Positions 34,560 through 44,904 of a stretch of DNA of 64,000 nt are shown piece after piece. The DNA is from Rhinopithecus roxellana (Eukaryota; Chordata; Mammalia; Primates; Cercopithecidae), in the NCBI RefSeq assembly GCF_007565055.1, contig NC_044561.1, forward strand, positions 29,343,483 through 29,407,482, in the 5' to 3' direction. Under the pieces are notes generated by a model. That model searched no databases. It saw nothing but the letters and a program-made list of their open reading frames with translations, and had not been told where the DNA came from. Both the position numbers and the translations under genes were made by a program. The first letter of the stretch is position 1; each line of letters begins with the position of its first letter.

Positions 34560-35336
34560 AATTTCAGAACCTTACCTTTCTATCACTGATAATACTATTT
34601 CCCTCACAGGATGCATGGTCATTATCAAGAAAGGCAGGAAGGGTGAAGATTTCTAGCATTTCTCTCTCAGTCCCATTTGGTGCTTACATCTTATTTTGGG
34701 TTGCACTTGACATCTTGACATATGGAATACTTGTCAGTTAGGCTTACAACAGCCTTAGAGTGATCATGTGGGTCATCTTGATGAGAGACATGATCATTAA
34801 ATTCTAATCAAAATGTAGCATCCAGACATAAGACAAATACTTACATGTGATAAATCCTGCCTGAAAGAGAGGATAACGGTGCCCACCTCTGATAATCTGT
34901 CCCAAATCAAGGCAGCAAAATTCCTGCAAAGAAAAAAAACTAAAGCATGTCTGTCAGTTGCAGGCCTGTGTTAGAGAAGGCTCTTTCTAGGGGTACCAGA
35001 GGGAATGGAGTGTAATTCAAACTGGAAGCCTTTTAAAGCCAGAGCTAGCTCACCTATTGAGGCTATACCTTTTAACTCCATTCAACTGCAGTGGTTAGGA
35101 CTCTTGTTGCAAGTGACAGAAACCCCACTCAAACTAGCTTAAGCCTAAAGACAGATTTATAGACTGTCTCATGGAATTCATAAACAAGATAGTTCTGACT
35201 ATCTCTCAGAACTCATTGGCCTTAAGAACTATGTGGAGCCAGAGACAAACACCACTCTCTTCTCTTGTCATGTCTCCATTTCTTTGAGATTTGTCCTTTT
35301 TTCTCAGCAATTCCCCCAACCCTCTAGTTCACATAA
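34560..35336. other. Unrecognised intergenic stretch
   Basis: No gene recognised. AAGTGACAGAAACCCCACTC with AAACTAGCTTAAGCC (about 35110-35150) resembles an old interspersed repeat that I cannot name. Confidence 0.4.
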
Positions 35337-35618
35337 GATGGAGTAGAGTCTCCCTCTGTCACCCAGGCAGGAGTGCAGTGGCACAGTCTCGGCTCACTGC
35401 AACCTCTGTCTCCCGGGTTCAAGCGATTCTCGTGCCTCAGTTTCCAAGTGGCTGGGATGACAGGCATCTGCCACCATGCCCAGCTAATTTTTGTATTTTT
35501 AGTACAGACAGGTTTTCACCATGTTGGCCAGGCTGGTTTCAAACTCCCGACAGGTGATCCACCCACCTCGGCCTTGCAAAGTGCTGGGATTACATACGTG
35601 AGCCACTGCGCCCAGCTA
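35337..35618 (-). mobile_element. Alu (S-like)
   Basis: GATGGAGTAGAGTCTCCCTC to GTGAGCCACTGCGCCCAGC. There is a small internal deletion in the left arm (TCCCGACAGGTGATCC). Confidence 0.93.
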
Positions 35619-35729
35619 CTGATGCAATAATAATATTCTTAACTCTGGTTCAAAGACTTTTTGAAGAAGCAGATAATGAGCATGACAGAATTGAAACTGA
35701 TTTGGGGAATCGATTAAAATCTCCAACTA

Positions 35730-36031
35730 GGTTGGGCATAATGGCTCACACCTATAATCCCAACACTTTGGGAGGCCAAGACAAGCAGATCACTTGTGGT
35801 CAGGAGTTTGAGACCAGCCCAGCAAACATGTTGAAACCCTATCTCTACTAAAAATACAAAAATTTGCTTGGTGTTTTGGTGTGCACCTGTAATCCCAGCT
35901 ACTCAGGAAGCTGAGCCATAAGGATCACTTGAACCCAGGAGGTGGAGGTTGCAGTGAGCCACGATCATGCCACTGCACTCCAGCCTGGGCAACAGAGTGA
36001 GACCCTGTCTCAAAAAAAAAAAAAAAAAAAA
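35730..36031 (+). mobile_element. Alu (S/J-like)
   Basis: GGTTGGGCATAATGGCTCAC to GAGTGAGACCCTGTCTC, with a 20-bp poly(A). Confidence 0.93.
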
Positions 36032-36235
36032 ATCCCCATTTATACATAATGAAACCGAAAGATCAAAAGAAAGCAAAAGAAAGCAGAATGATTTTTTTGG
36101 AGCAAAACACACTGCTTGCTGTCAATATAAAGATTACAGTCCTAACCTTTCCCCCAAGAATTCTGTCAGATAATCTCAAAGTTATCAAAATGAAATGAGA
36201 TTATTTAAAGATGAAGGACTTAAAGAAAAATATTT

Positions 36236-36609
36236 GGCCAGGCACGGTGACTAATGCTTGTAATCCCAGCACTTTGGAAGGCCGAGGCTGGTGGATCACC
36301 TGAGGTCAGGAGTTCAAGACCAGCCTGGCCAACATCATGAAACCCTGTCTCCACTAAACATACAAAAATTAGCCGGGCATGGTGGCCAGTGCCTCTAATC
36401 CCAGCTACTTGGGAGGCTGAGGCAAGAGAATCGCTTGAACCCAGGAGGCAGAGGGTATGCACCTGTAATCCCAGTTACTGGGGAGGCTGAGGCACGAGAA
36501 TTGCTTGAGTTCAGGAGATGGAGGTTGCAGTGAACTGAGATCTCACCACTGCACTCCAGCCTGGGTGACAGAATGAGACTGTCTCAAAAAAAAAAAAAAA
36601 AAAAAAAAC
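36236..36609 (+). mobile_element. Alu (S-like) with internal right-arm duplication
   Basis: A full Alu whose right-arm segment CCTCTAATCCCAGCTACTTG to CCAGGAGGCAGAGG is repeated at once as CCTGTAATCCCAGTTACTGG to CAGGAGATGGAGG. It adds about 67 bp; total length about 374 bp. Confidence 0.92.
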
Positions 36610-36675
36610 AAATTAGTGCTATTTTAAGTGTTTTATGATTAAACTTCTGTAATTGTCTATTGCACTAAGTTCATT

Positions 36676-36902
36676 ATTTTTATTGTATTAAACTTTAGAT
36701 TCATGGGGCACATGTGCAGGTGTGTTCCATGAGTACACTGCAAAATGCTAAGGTTTGGGCTTCTAGTGAACCCATCACCCAAACACTGACCATAGTACCC
36801 AATGAGCAGTTTTTCAACCCTTTCCCCTCTTTTCCTCCCCACCTGTGGAGCTCCCAGTGTCTGTTATTTCCATCTTTATGTCCATTTGAACCAACTGTTT
36901 AG
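36676..36902 (-). mobile_element. L1 3' UTR fragment
   Basis: Antisense L1 3' end: TTAGATTCATGGGGCACATG, TGCAGGTGTGTTCCATGAGT, CCCATCACCCAAACACTGAC and GTGTCTGTTATTTCCATCTT. It is interrupted by the next Alu. Confidence 0.8.
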
Positions 36903-37203
36903 CTATTTATTTATTAATTTATTTTTGAGACAGAGTCTCACTCCTTCACCCTGGCTGGAGTGCAGTGGCTCCATCTCAGTTCACTGCAACGTTCGCCTCC
37001 CGGGTTCAAGTGATTCTCCTGCCTCAGCCTTCTGAGTAGCTGGGATTACAGGCAGGTGCCACCACACGGGGCAAACTTTTGCAATTTTAGTAGAAATGGG
37101 GTTCCACCATGTTGGCCAGGCTGGTATCAGACTCCTGACCTCAAGTGATCCACCTGCTTTGCCCTCCCAGAGTGCTGGGATTATAGGCATGAGCCACTGC
37201 ACA
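36903..37203 (-). mobile_element. Alu (S-like)
   Basis: A (TTTA)n-type tail, GAGACAGAGTCTCACTCCTT to GCATGAGCCACTGCACA, inserted at the end of the L1 fragment. Confidence 0.93.
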
Positions 37204-37269
37204 TTTCCTATTTTTAAATAATACTTAATTTTCTTTCATTTTGCTAATAATTTATATAACAATGTTAAC

Positions 37270-37564
37270 TTTTTTGGGGGGGTGGGACAGGGTCTCACTC
37301 TGTCACCCAGGCTGGAGTGCAATGGCTCAGTCATGCTTCCCTGCAGCATCAAATTCCTGGGCTCATATGATCCTCCCACCTCAGCCTCCCAAACAGCTGG
37401 GACTACAGCCACGCACCACCATGCCCAGCTCATTTTTCTATACTTGTGGAGACAGAGTCTTGCTATGTTGTCCAGGGGAGTCTCAAACTCCTGAGCTCAA
37501 GCAATCTGCCTGCCTTGGCTTCCCAAAGTGCTGGGATTATAGGCATAAACCACCGTCCTTGGCC
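37270..37564 (-). mobile_element. AluJ-like
   Basis: GGGACAGGGTCTCACTCTGT to CATAAACCACCGTCCTTGGC. J-type bases include CTCCTGAGCTCAAGCAATCT. Confidence 0.92.
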
Positions 37565-37693
37565 TAATAATGTAGAATTTTACTTAATGCTTCATATCAT
37601 TTTAAAAGTTTGTATTTGAAATGTATTTAAATATGTAGTTTGATCTTTTGAAAAACATTTGAATTCCTAACAGATTATAAAATACTAGTTGTG

Positions 37694-37783
37694 CCCAGGA
37701 GGCAGAGGTTGCAATGCATAGAGGTCAAACTGGTGCACTCCAGCCTGGGTGACAGAGCAAGATGCCAGCTCAAAAAAAAAAAA
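37694..37783 (+). mobile_element. Severely 5'-truncated Alu with TSD
   Basis: Only the last 90 bp (CCCAGGAGGCAGAGGTTGCA to poly(A)). TAGTTGTG is duplicated at 37686-37693 and 37784-37791. Confidence 0.92.
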
Positions 37784-37901
37784 TAGTTGTGTTAGGGTTC
37801 AAACCAGAGAAGCAGAACCAGTAGGAGAGATACACAGATTCAGATATAGATAAACATTTAGTGACACACATCTGCATAGATATGTAAAAGGTTGGCTTCT
37901 G

Positions 37902-38200
37902 ACCAGGCACAGTGGCTCACGCCTATAATCCTAGCACTCTGAGAGGCTGAGGCAGGCGGATCACCTAATGGTCGGGAGTTCAAGACCAGTCTGACCAACA
38001 TGGAGAAACCCTGTCTCTATTAACAATACAAAATTAGCCGGACGTGGTGGCACATGCCTGTAATCCCAGCTACTCAGGAGGCTGACGCACAAGAATCACC
38101 TGAAACCAGGAGGCAGAGGTTGCAGTGAGCCAAGATCTCGCCATTGCACTCCAGCCTGGGCAACAAGAGCTAAACCTCATTTCAAAAAAAAAAATTTTTT
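37902..38200 (+). mobile_element. Alu (S-like)
   Basis: ACCAGGCACAGTGGCTCACG to GCTAAACCTCATTTCAAAAA. It forms an inverted pair with the antisense Alu that starts a few bases downstream. Confidence 0.92.
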
Positions 38201-38204
38201 TAAT

Positions 38205-38498
38205 GAAAAACTTTTTGGAGATAAGGGGTCTTGCCCTACTGACTAGGCTGGAGCACAGTGGCACAGTCACACCTGACTGCATCCTCAAACTCCTGGGCTC
38301 AAGCAATACTCCCTCCTCAGCCTCCCTAGCAGCTGGGACTGTAAGTGCATAACACCATGCTGACTAAATAAAAGAAAAAAAAAATTTAGAGAGATGCGGT
38401 CTCACTATGTTGCCCACGCTAGTCTCACACTCCTGACCTCAGGATCTTCCCACCTTAGCCTCCCAAAATGCTAGGATGTGAGCCACCACCCCCGGCCC
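38205..38498 (-). mobile_element. AluJ-like, diverged
   Basis: GGAGATAAGGGGTCTTGCCC to GTGAGCCACCACCCCCGGCC, with an A-rich insertion in the middle (AAATAAAAGAAAAAAAAAAT). Confidence 0.88.
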
Positions 38499-38499
38499 C

Positions 38500-38639
38500 A
38501 ATAAACCAATACTGATACATAATTAATAACTAAGCTTCATCTTGATTCAGATTTCTTTACTATTTCCCCTAATGTCCTTTTCCTGTCCCAAGATCTCATC
38601 CAGGAGACCATACTATGTTTACTTCTTAAGTCTCCTCAG
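38500..38639 (-). mobile_element. L1M-like 3' UTR fragment
   Basis: CCCCTAATGTCCTTTTCCTG, AAGATCTCATCCAGGAGACC and CTTCTTAAGTCTCCTCAGG resemble antisense L1M 3' UTR; short and diverged. Confidence 0.4.
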
Positions 38640-39140
38640 GATTGCTGGAGTGCAGTGACTCCATCTCGGCTCACTGCAACCTCTGACCACTGAGTTCAAG
38701 CTATTCTCCTGCCTCAGCCTCCCAAGTTGCTGGGATTTCAGGAACCTGCTATCATACCCAGCTAATTTTTTTTTTTTTAAGAGGGAGACTCCCTCTGTCA
38801 CCAGGCTGGAGTGCAGTGACACGATCTTGGCTCAAACGATTCTCCTGCCTCAGCCTCCCAAGTAGCTGGTATTATAGGTGTGTGCCGCCACTCACTGCTT
38901 TTTTGTTTTTTTTTTCGAGACAGAGTTTGAGATGAGGTTTCACCACATTGGCCAGGCTGGTCTAGAACTCCTGGCCTCAGGTCATCCCTCACCTCAGCCT
39001 TCCAAAGTGCTGGGATTACAGGTGTGAGCCACCCGCCCTGCTTGGCTAGTTTATTTTTTTTTTTTCTTTTTAATGCGGTAGCTGGGGTCTTGCTATGTTG
39101 CCCAAGCCTCCCGAAGTGCTGGGATTATAGGCGTGAGCTG
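38640..39140 (-). mobile_element. Composite of antisense Alu pieces
   Basis: Three antisense pieces in a row: a right arm (38640-38765), a second Alu starting at the T-run near 38767 and itself broken by another T-run at about 38898-38918, and a short left-arm piece (39050-39140). They are best explained by Alus inserted into Alu tails followed by deletion. Confidence 0.8.
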
Positions 39141-39180
39141 AACGCTGAGTTAGAACTGCATGATTGTAAGGAAGAAAAGT

Positions 39181-40078
39181 GGGGTGGGCATGGTGGCTCG
39201 CACCTGTAATCCCAGAAACTTGGGAGGCTGAGGCAGGCAGATCACTGAAGGCCAGGAGTTCGAGGCCAGCCTAGCCAACATGGTGAAACCCCGTCTCTAC
39301 TAAAAATACAAAAATTAGGGCGCAGTTGGTCACCCTATATTCCCAGCACTCTGGGAGGCCAAGTCAGGCACCTGAGGTCAGGACACTAAGACCAGCCTGG
39401 CCAACATGGTGAAACCCTGTCTCTACTAAAAATTGCAAGTTGGCCGGGCACAGTAGCTCACGCCTGTAATCCCAGCTCTTTGGAAGATCAAGGCGGGCGG
39501 ATCACAAGGTCAAGAGATGGAGACCATCCTGGCCAACATGGTGAAACTCCATCTCTACTAGAAATACAAAAATTGGCCAGGTGTGGTGGCACACGCCTGT
39601 AGTCCCAGCTACTTGGGAGGCTGAGGCAGGAGAATCGCTTGAACCTGTAAGGTTAAGGTCACAATGAGCTGAGATCAGACCACTGCACTCCAGCCTGGGC
39701 AACAGAGCAAGACTTTGTCAAAAAAAAAAAAAAAAAAGCAAAAGTTAGCTGGGCATGGTGGCACACATCTATAATCCCAGCTACTTGGGAGGCTGAGGCA
39801 GAAAGGTCACCTGAGCCTGGGAAGTCGAGGCTGTAGTGAACCGAGATCGTGCCACTGTACTCCAGCCTGGGCAACCAGAGTGAGACCCTGTTTCAAAAAC
39901 AAAACAAGCGGAGTGCATGCACTCATGCATGCTTGTAATCCCAGCTACTCAGGAGGCTGAGGCAGAAGAATGACTTGAACCAAGGAGGCCAAGATTGTAG
40001 TGAGCCAAGATCTCACCACTGTCCTGCAGCCTGGGTGACACAGGAAAACTCCATCTCAAAAACAGAAAAAGAAAACCA
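39181..40078 (+). mobile_element. Alu nested in Alu nested in Alu
   Basis: Five pieces, all forward: left arm A (39181-39318), left arm B (39319-39440), a complete AluY/Sc-like C with poly(A) (39441-39738), then right arm B (39744-39905) and right arm A (39906-40078). The order left-left-full-right-right is what two successive insertions at the mid-Alu A-rich site would leave. Confidence 0.85.
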
Positions 40079-40242
40079 CAATTTGGGTAGGTAGATATCT
40101 GGTTCCCTGAACTATCCAGGTACGGACAGCCCTCCCATTGGGCTGGGAATGGACACTGATCTCGCATAGCACACGCCCACCCATCTGCCACCTGCCAGGG
40201 TCTCCTTCCCAATCCAGCCCAGGGCAGGCAGGGGGCACTCAC

Positions 40243-40383
40243 CTGATGTAGTAGCAGGCAGATTCCAGGTAGGACGCAGGCTCCCTTGGCCAGACCACAT
40301 CACCACGGCGGGGTGATTCTGGTCTGTGTGCACCAGTTCTTCCATCACCACATGTAGTGATGCATAGACACGTTGTTGAAGAG
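40243..40383 (-). pseudogene. GUSBP internal exon (NNVS block), last one seen
   Basis: Acceptor GCCAG before 40383 and donor CAG|GTGAGT at 40243. It reads FNNVSMHHYM, then shifts to VVMEELVHTDQNHPAVVMWS, then shifts again to EPASYLESACYY. Two indels. The GUSB NEP-type catalytic acid/base motif is damaged: NEP has become REP in the readable frame. Later GUSB exons are absent; Alus fill the downstream side. Confidence 0.88.
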
Positions 40384-40473
40384 CTGCCAGGGGGCCAGGA
40401 GGGAAGGGACAGAGGGTCATGGTGTGGCCCACAGGCTGGCCAGGCAGAGCAGCTGTGCGGTGGGGACTCATAG

Positions 40474-40650
40474 CAGCACGAGGCCCACAGCGGGACACTC
40501 ATCAATGACCACAATCCCATACCGGTCACACATCTGCAGCATCTCTTCCCCGTAGGGATAGTGGCTGGTACGGAAGCCATTGGTGTCAAGGCAGCGAAGT
40601 AGGTTGAAGTCCTTCACCAGCAGCAGACAGTCGAAGTCTTTTCCTCGGAT
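40474..40650 (-). pseudogene. GUSBP internal exon (IRGK block)
   Basis: Acceptor CCCTAG before 40650. It reads IRGKDFDCLLLVKDFNLLRC, then a stretch ending FRTSHYPYGEEMLQMCDRYG and IVVIDECPAVGLVLL. The 3' splice context reads TATGAG rather than a GT donor. Confidence 0.9.
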
Positions 40651-40918
40651 CTAGGGGACAGCAGAGCCCAGTGACCCGTCCCTGTCGAAGCTGCACTTTC
40701 TCCAAGAGCCAGGACCCTGGAGAGCCACGCCATGAGCCCCTTCTCCAGTCCAACCACCGGCTCCACTGCGGGGCAGTTTGGAGCCATTTGCCTTATCACC
40801 CTGAGCTGCCACAGGGAAGCTCATTTGCCTCATTGCCCTGAACTGCAGGACACAGGGAAGGCAAAAGTGGAAGGTGACCAGAAGCAGCCCCCATGAGGAC
40901 CCAGGAGCCCCAGTGCAC

Positions 40919-41011
40919 GTCTACATCCTCATGCTTCTTGACTTCGTGGAAATTGAAAGGTTTCCCATTGATGAGGAACGGGCTCTTGGTGACAGCCACA
41001 GTGCGGATCCC
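40919..41011 (-). pseudogene. GUSBP internal exon (GIRTVAV block)
   Basis: Acceptor CTGTAG before 41011, donor GAC|GTGCAC at 40919. It reads GIRTVAVTKSPFLINGKPF then NFHEVKKHEDVD; open. This is the start of the GUSB TIM-barrel region. Confidence 0.9.
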
Positions 41012-41262
41012 CTACAGAGAGTGTGTAGAAGTTAGAAAAAGGCTCCAGTGACGTCTGTGCAATCAGCCGCACCTACGACACCAAAGCGCCAGGTGCGACC
41101 ACCCCAACAGCCTGAGCCCCACCTGGCCTGGCCTGCAGCAGGCAGACCCCCAGTGCACCCCAGCAGCTGCCTCTGGGCCTGCAAGCAGAGAAGCAGCAAT
41201 CAGAGGCTCTGCCCTTTCCTGGCTGACCCTGGGACCTGCCCTTCAAAATCGGGCCTTCTCCT

Positions 41263-41390
41263 TGACCAGACGAGGTGGCTCATGCCTGGAATCCCCAGTC
41301 TTTGGGAGGCTAAGGCAGGAGGATCACTTGAATCCAGTTCAAGACCAGCCTGGGCAACAGAGTGAGACCCCAACTCTACAAAAAACATTT
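41263..41390 (+). mobile_element. Alu left-monomer fragment
   Basis: GACCAGACGAGGTGGCTCAT to CCAACTCTACAAAAAACA. It sits tail-to-tail with the antisense Alu three bases further on. Confidence 0.88.
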
Positions 41391-41393
41391 TGT

Positions 41394-41652
41394 TTTGAGA
41401 CAGTCTCACTCTGTCGCCCAGGATGAAGTGATCTCAACTCACCACAGCCTCTGCCTCCCAGGTTCAAGCAATTCTCCTGCCTCGGCCTCCTGAGTAGCTG
41501 GGATTACAGATGCCCAGTAAATTTTCATATTTCAGTAGAGATGGTGTTTCACTATGTTGGCCAGGCTGGTCTCGAACTCCTGATCTCAGGTGATCCACCT
41601 GCCTCAGCTGCCCAAGATGCTGGGATTGCAGGCATGAGCCACTGCTCCTGGC
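41394..41652 (-). mobile_element. Alu (S-like), antisense
   Basis: GAGACAGTCTCACTCTGTCG to GCATGAGCCACTGCTCCTGG, with a small deletion in the right arm. Forms a near-zero-spacer inverted pair with 41263-41390. Confidence 0.92.
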
Positions 41653-41689
41653 GTGTTTTTCTGAATTAAAAAAAAAACATTTTTGGGGG

Positions 41690-41996
41690 CCAGGTGCAGT
41701 AGCTCATGCCTGTAATCCCAGCACTTTGGGAGGCTGAGAGGGGTGGAACACCTGAGGTCAGGAGTTCAAGACCAGCCTGGTCAACATGGCAAAACCCCAT
41801 CTCTACTAAAAATACAAAAATTAGCCGGGTGTGGTGGAACACATCTGTAATCTCAGCTACTTGGGAGGCTGAGGCAGGAGAACTGTTTGAACCTGAGAGG
41901 CAGAGGTTGCAGTGAGCCAAGATCGTGCCACTGCACCACTCCATCCTGGGTGACAGCGCAAGACTCTGTCTCAAAAAAACAAAACAAAAAAAAACA
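41690..41996 (+). mobile_element. Alu (S-like)
   Basis: GGCCAGGTGCAGTAGCTCAT to CGCAAGACTCTGTCTCAAAA, with an A/C tail; AAAAAACAT flanks both sides. Confidence 0.93.
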
Positions 41997-42004
41997 TGCT
42001 TTTG

Positions 42005-42258
42005 ACCAGGCACAGTGGTCACACCTGTAATCCCAACACACCAACACAGGGAGGCTGAAGTGGGAGGATGGCTTTAGCCCAGCAGTTCAAGATCAGCCTG
42101 GGTAACATAGGTAAACCACATCTTCCCCAAAAATAACAATAATTAGCTGGGCATGGTGGTGCTTGCCTGTAGTCCCAGCAACCCCAGGTAGTTGGGAGGC
42201 TGAAGAGGGAGGATTGCTTGAGCCAGGAGTTTGGAGATGCAACAAGCTACGATCTTCA
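42005..42258 (+). mobile_element. AluJ-like, 3' truncated
   Basis: ACCAGGCACAGTGGTCACAC to GATGCAACAAGCTACGATC. J-type bases; a short ACACCAACA duplication lies in the left arm. Confidence 0.88.
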
Positions 42259-42259
42259 C

Positions 42260-42915
42260 GCAGAGCAGGTAGGCAAGGAAGTGATCATGTCCTTCATAAG
42301 TGCCAACCACGGCACTGAGACATGTGATTTGTGAACCAGCATGTACAGCTACAACCCATGTGCAGCCAGAAGACGACCCAGAACGTGCTTAGAGTAACAC
42401 TTCTCCCAGCTCCTTAGGAATTCATCATGGAAGACTCCCAGAAAGGGAGTTTCCCCACTGATAATCAGCACTCTCTCATCCTTACCAGCAGCCTGCCCTG
42501 ATTTCTTTCTCAGGGTGAAGCGCGTATTTTGTACTTCACTGTGTTTTTTGAGATGGGATCTCACTCTGTCACCCAAGCTGTCTCAGCCTCCTAAGTACCT
42601 GGGATTACATAATTGACTGTTGCAATCTCAGCTCACTGCAACCTCCACCTCCTGGGTTCAAGCAATTCTCCCATCTCAACCTCCCTAGTACTGGGATTGC
42701 AGGCACATGCCACCACACCCGCCTAATGTTGTCCAGGCTGGTTTGAACTCCCGAGCTCAAGTGATCTACCCGCCTTGGCCTCCCAAAGTGCTGGGATTAC
42801 AGGCATGAGCCACTGTGCCCGGGCTATTCTGCACTTCACTTGCAAAATACTTTTCCCTTTACAATAAATTGCTGTATGCTGCATCACCTTTGCTGTGTGA
42901 TTCTTATTTAAATTC
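42260..42915. other. LTR-like sequence split by an Alu
   Basis: Flanks of the Alu at 42542-42826 share TGTACTTCACT / CTGCACTTCACT as its target duplication. The 3' flank reads TTTACAATAAATTGCTGTAT and GCTGCATCACCTTTGCTGTG, which looks like the polyadenylation end of a retroviral-type LTR. Family not identified. Confidence 0.35.
42542..42826 (-). mobile_element. Alu, antisense, rearranged
   Basis: TTGAGATGGGATCTCACTCT to GCATGAGCCACTGTGCCCG. A CTCAGCCTCCTAAGTACCTG segment occurs out of order near the start, and the middle is deleted. Confidence 0.88.
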
Positions 42916-43043
42916 TTTATTCTTTTTGAAATAGGATCTCACTATGTCGCCCAGGCTGGTCTCGAACTTTTGAACTCAAGCGATCCACCCACCGTGGCCT
43001 CCCAAAGTGCTGGGATGACAGGCATTAGCCACCATACCCAGCC
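42916..43043 (-). mobile_element. Alu left-monomer fragment, antisense
   Basis: GAAATAGGATCTCACTATGT to ATTAGCCACCATACCCAGCC: one monomer only (FLAM/left arm). Confidence 0.85.
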
Positions 43044-43169
43044 TAAATTCTTTGAAACTAACAACTGCGGCCCCAAAACAGCTGTCAATCATTGCACCAC
43101 TGCCATCCAGCCTGGGCAAGGCCTCATCTCTCAAAGGAAAAAGATATGTTAAAAAAAAAATTAAAAGTT

Positions 43170-43773
43170 TTTTTTTCTTAAAGACAGGGTATCCCAGTCA
43201 TGCACAGTGGCCCACATCTGTAATCCTTGCACATTGGGAGGCCGAGGCAGCTTAGTAATCAGAGGTCAAGAGTTCAAAACCAATCAGGCCTACATGGTGA
43301 AACCCTGTCTGTACTTAAAAAAATACAAAAATTAGCTGGATGAGGTGGAAGGTACCTGTAATCCCAGCTACTCGGGAGGCTGAGGGAGGAGAATCACTTG
43401 AACTTGGGAGGCAGAGGTTGCAGTGAACCCAAGAGTACACCAGTGCCCTCCAGTCTGGGCTCCTACAGAGACTGTAGCTCAAAAACAAATACAAATAAAA
43501 AAGACAAGGTCTCCCTCTGTTGCCCAGACCAGAGTGCAGTGATGCGGTCACAGCTCACTGCACCCTTGACCTACCATGCTCAACTGATTCTCCTGCCTCA
43601 GCAGCTGGGACTACCGGCACACATCACCATGCCTGGCGAATTTTTTAATTTTTTGCGGTGATGGTCTCGCTATGTTGCCCAGGCTGGTCTTGAACTCTTG
43701 GCCTGAAGTGATCCCCCTACCAAGTCCTCCTTACAAAGAGCTGGGATGACAGGCGTGAGCCACCGCACCCAGC
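43170..43773. mobile_element. Antisense Alu carrying a forward Alu in its tail
   Basis: The T-tail and AAAGACAGGG of an antisense Alu (43170-43190) are interrupted by a forward Alu (about 43192-43495). They resume as AAAGACAAGG and run to GTGAGCCACCGCACCCAGCC (43773). The repeated AAAGACAGGG/AAAGACAAGG is the target duplication. Confidence 0.85.
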
Positions 43774-44097
43774 CCCCCGAAGCTGCCTGTTCCTTGAGCA
43801 CGATGTGTAGGAACGGGAGCTAGAGTGAGAGCAGCACCATGGGGAAGGGACAGGATTGCCACCCTTAGCTATGTGATGGTAGGCCAGACCCTCTTCTCCA
43901 AGTGAGATCAACCACATGAGTGATATCGGGAGCCCAAGCCTGCTCAGACAGCCTGGATTTTAGCTTCGTAGGTGGATGGGAACCTGTGAAGGTTTAGAGA
44001 TGCTGGGAGAACCTTTTTCCTGGGAGAGCTTTCCAAATAGGGAACAAACAGAGCCACCTGGGCCCCGCTGAGGGAAGATCCTACCAGAAGCCGTCAC

Positions 44098-44240
44098 CAC
44101 TATCTCGCTCCATGCCGGCGGTGATGTTGATGTCATCGATGCAGGTAGATGGTGTCGTGTACAGAAGCACAGACTGCTGCAGTCCCGCGTAGTTGAAGAA
44201 GTCAAAGTCTGTGTTCTGGACAAAGTAACCCTTGGGATAC
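44098..44240 (-). pseudogene. GUSBP exon 4
   Basis: Acceptor CCCTAG precedes 44240 and donor GTG|GTGACG follows 44098. It reads YPKGYFVQNTDFDFFNYAGL then QQSVLLYTTPST and IDDINITAGMERDSG; uninterrupted. Confidence 0.9.
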
Positions 44241-44409
44241 CTAGGGCAGGAGGACTGTGGTTCGCTGGGCCCTTGCCATGGGTCTTTCGCCCTCAGTTCA
44301 CTTGCCTCCCCAGGTCAGGGCCTCCTCTCTGCGAAAGCCACCCTGTCCCTGGCAGGAAGACCACAGGGTGGGGTGGGAAGGTGGGTGCGTGCAGTGGAGG
44401 CATGGTACC

Positions 44410-44595
44410 CATTTGGACTTGTCGGTCACGTATGGACAGTCCGTGGTGGCAGGGTGGGGGGGTGAGCATGCCGTTGATGGTGACAGTGACGCAGAGGCGG
44501 GAGGACAGGGGCCCCACTGGGAACAGGCTGCTGATATCAGCCTCTAAGGAGAGGTAGCCCTTTTCATGCTCTAGCGTGTAGAAACCATTCACCCA
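44410..44595 (-). pseudogene. GUSBP exon 3
   Basis: Acceptor GTCTGCAG precedes 44595. It reads WVNGFYTLEHEKGYLSLEAD then ISSLFPVGPLSSRLCVTVTI, with a frameshift after NGMLTPP. The open frame runs on through both flanking introns, which makes a deceptively long 192-codon frame on this strand. Confidence 0.88.
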
Positions 44596-44904
44596 CTGCA
44601 GACATAGGAGATATGGGGAGGGGGTGGCAGGTCCGGGCATGAGGAGGGGTTCTGCTATCGGGAACACCCTCACATAACCCGCAGCATGGGGCTCAGGGGC
44701 CTGCCAGCCAGATGGGAAGAATGACATCCCAGTGGGGTAGATCAGGCCACCTATCCCCCTACACAGGGCACAGCCCCCAGGGCAGGGTAAGGCCCCCCCC
44801 ATCATACCATTCCAGGAGACAGGCTGTGGGTGGAATCTGAGGGTCCCATGCTGTTCAGCAGCTGTGCCCACTCACCCGCCCTGCCTGCTCCTGGTCACAC
44901 TGAT

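Noticed and set aside
44293..44871. 192-codon minus-strand frame
   Set aside because: It is the GUSB pseudogene exon 3 (44410-44595) read through into both introns; only the middle part has homology.
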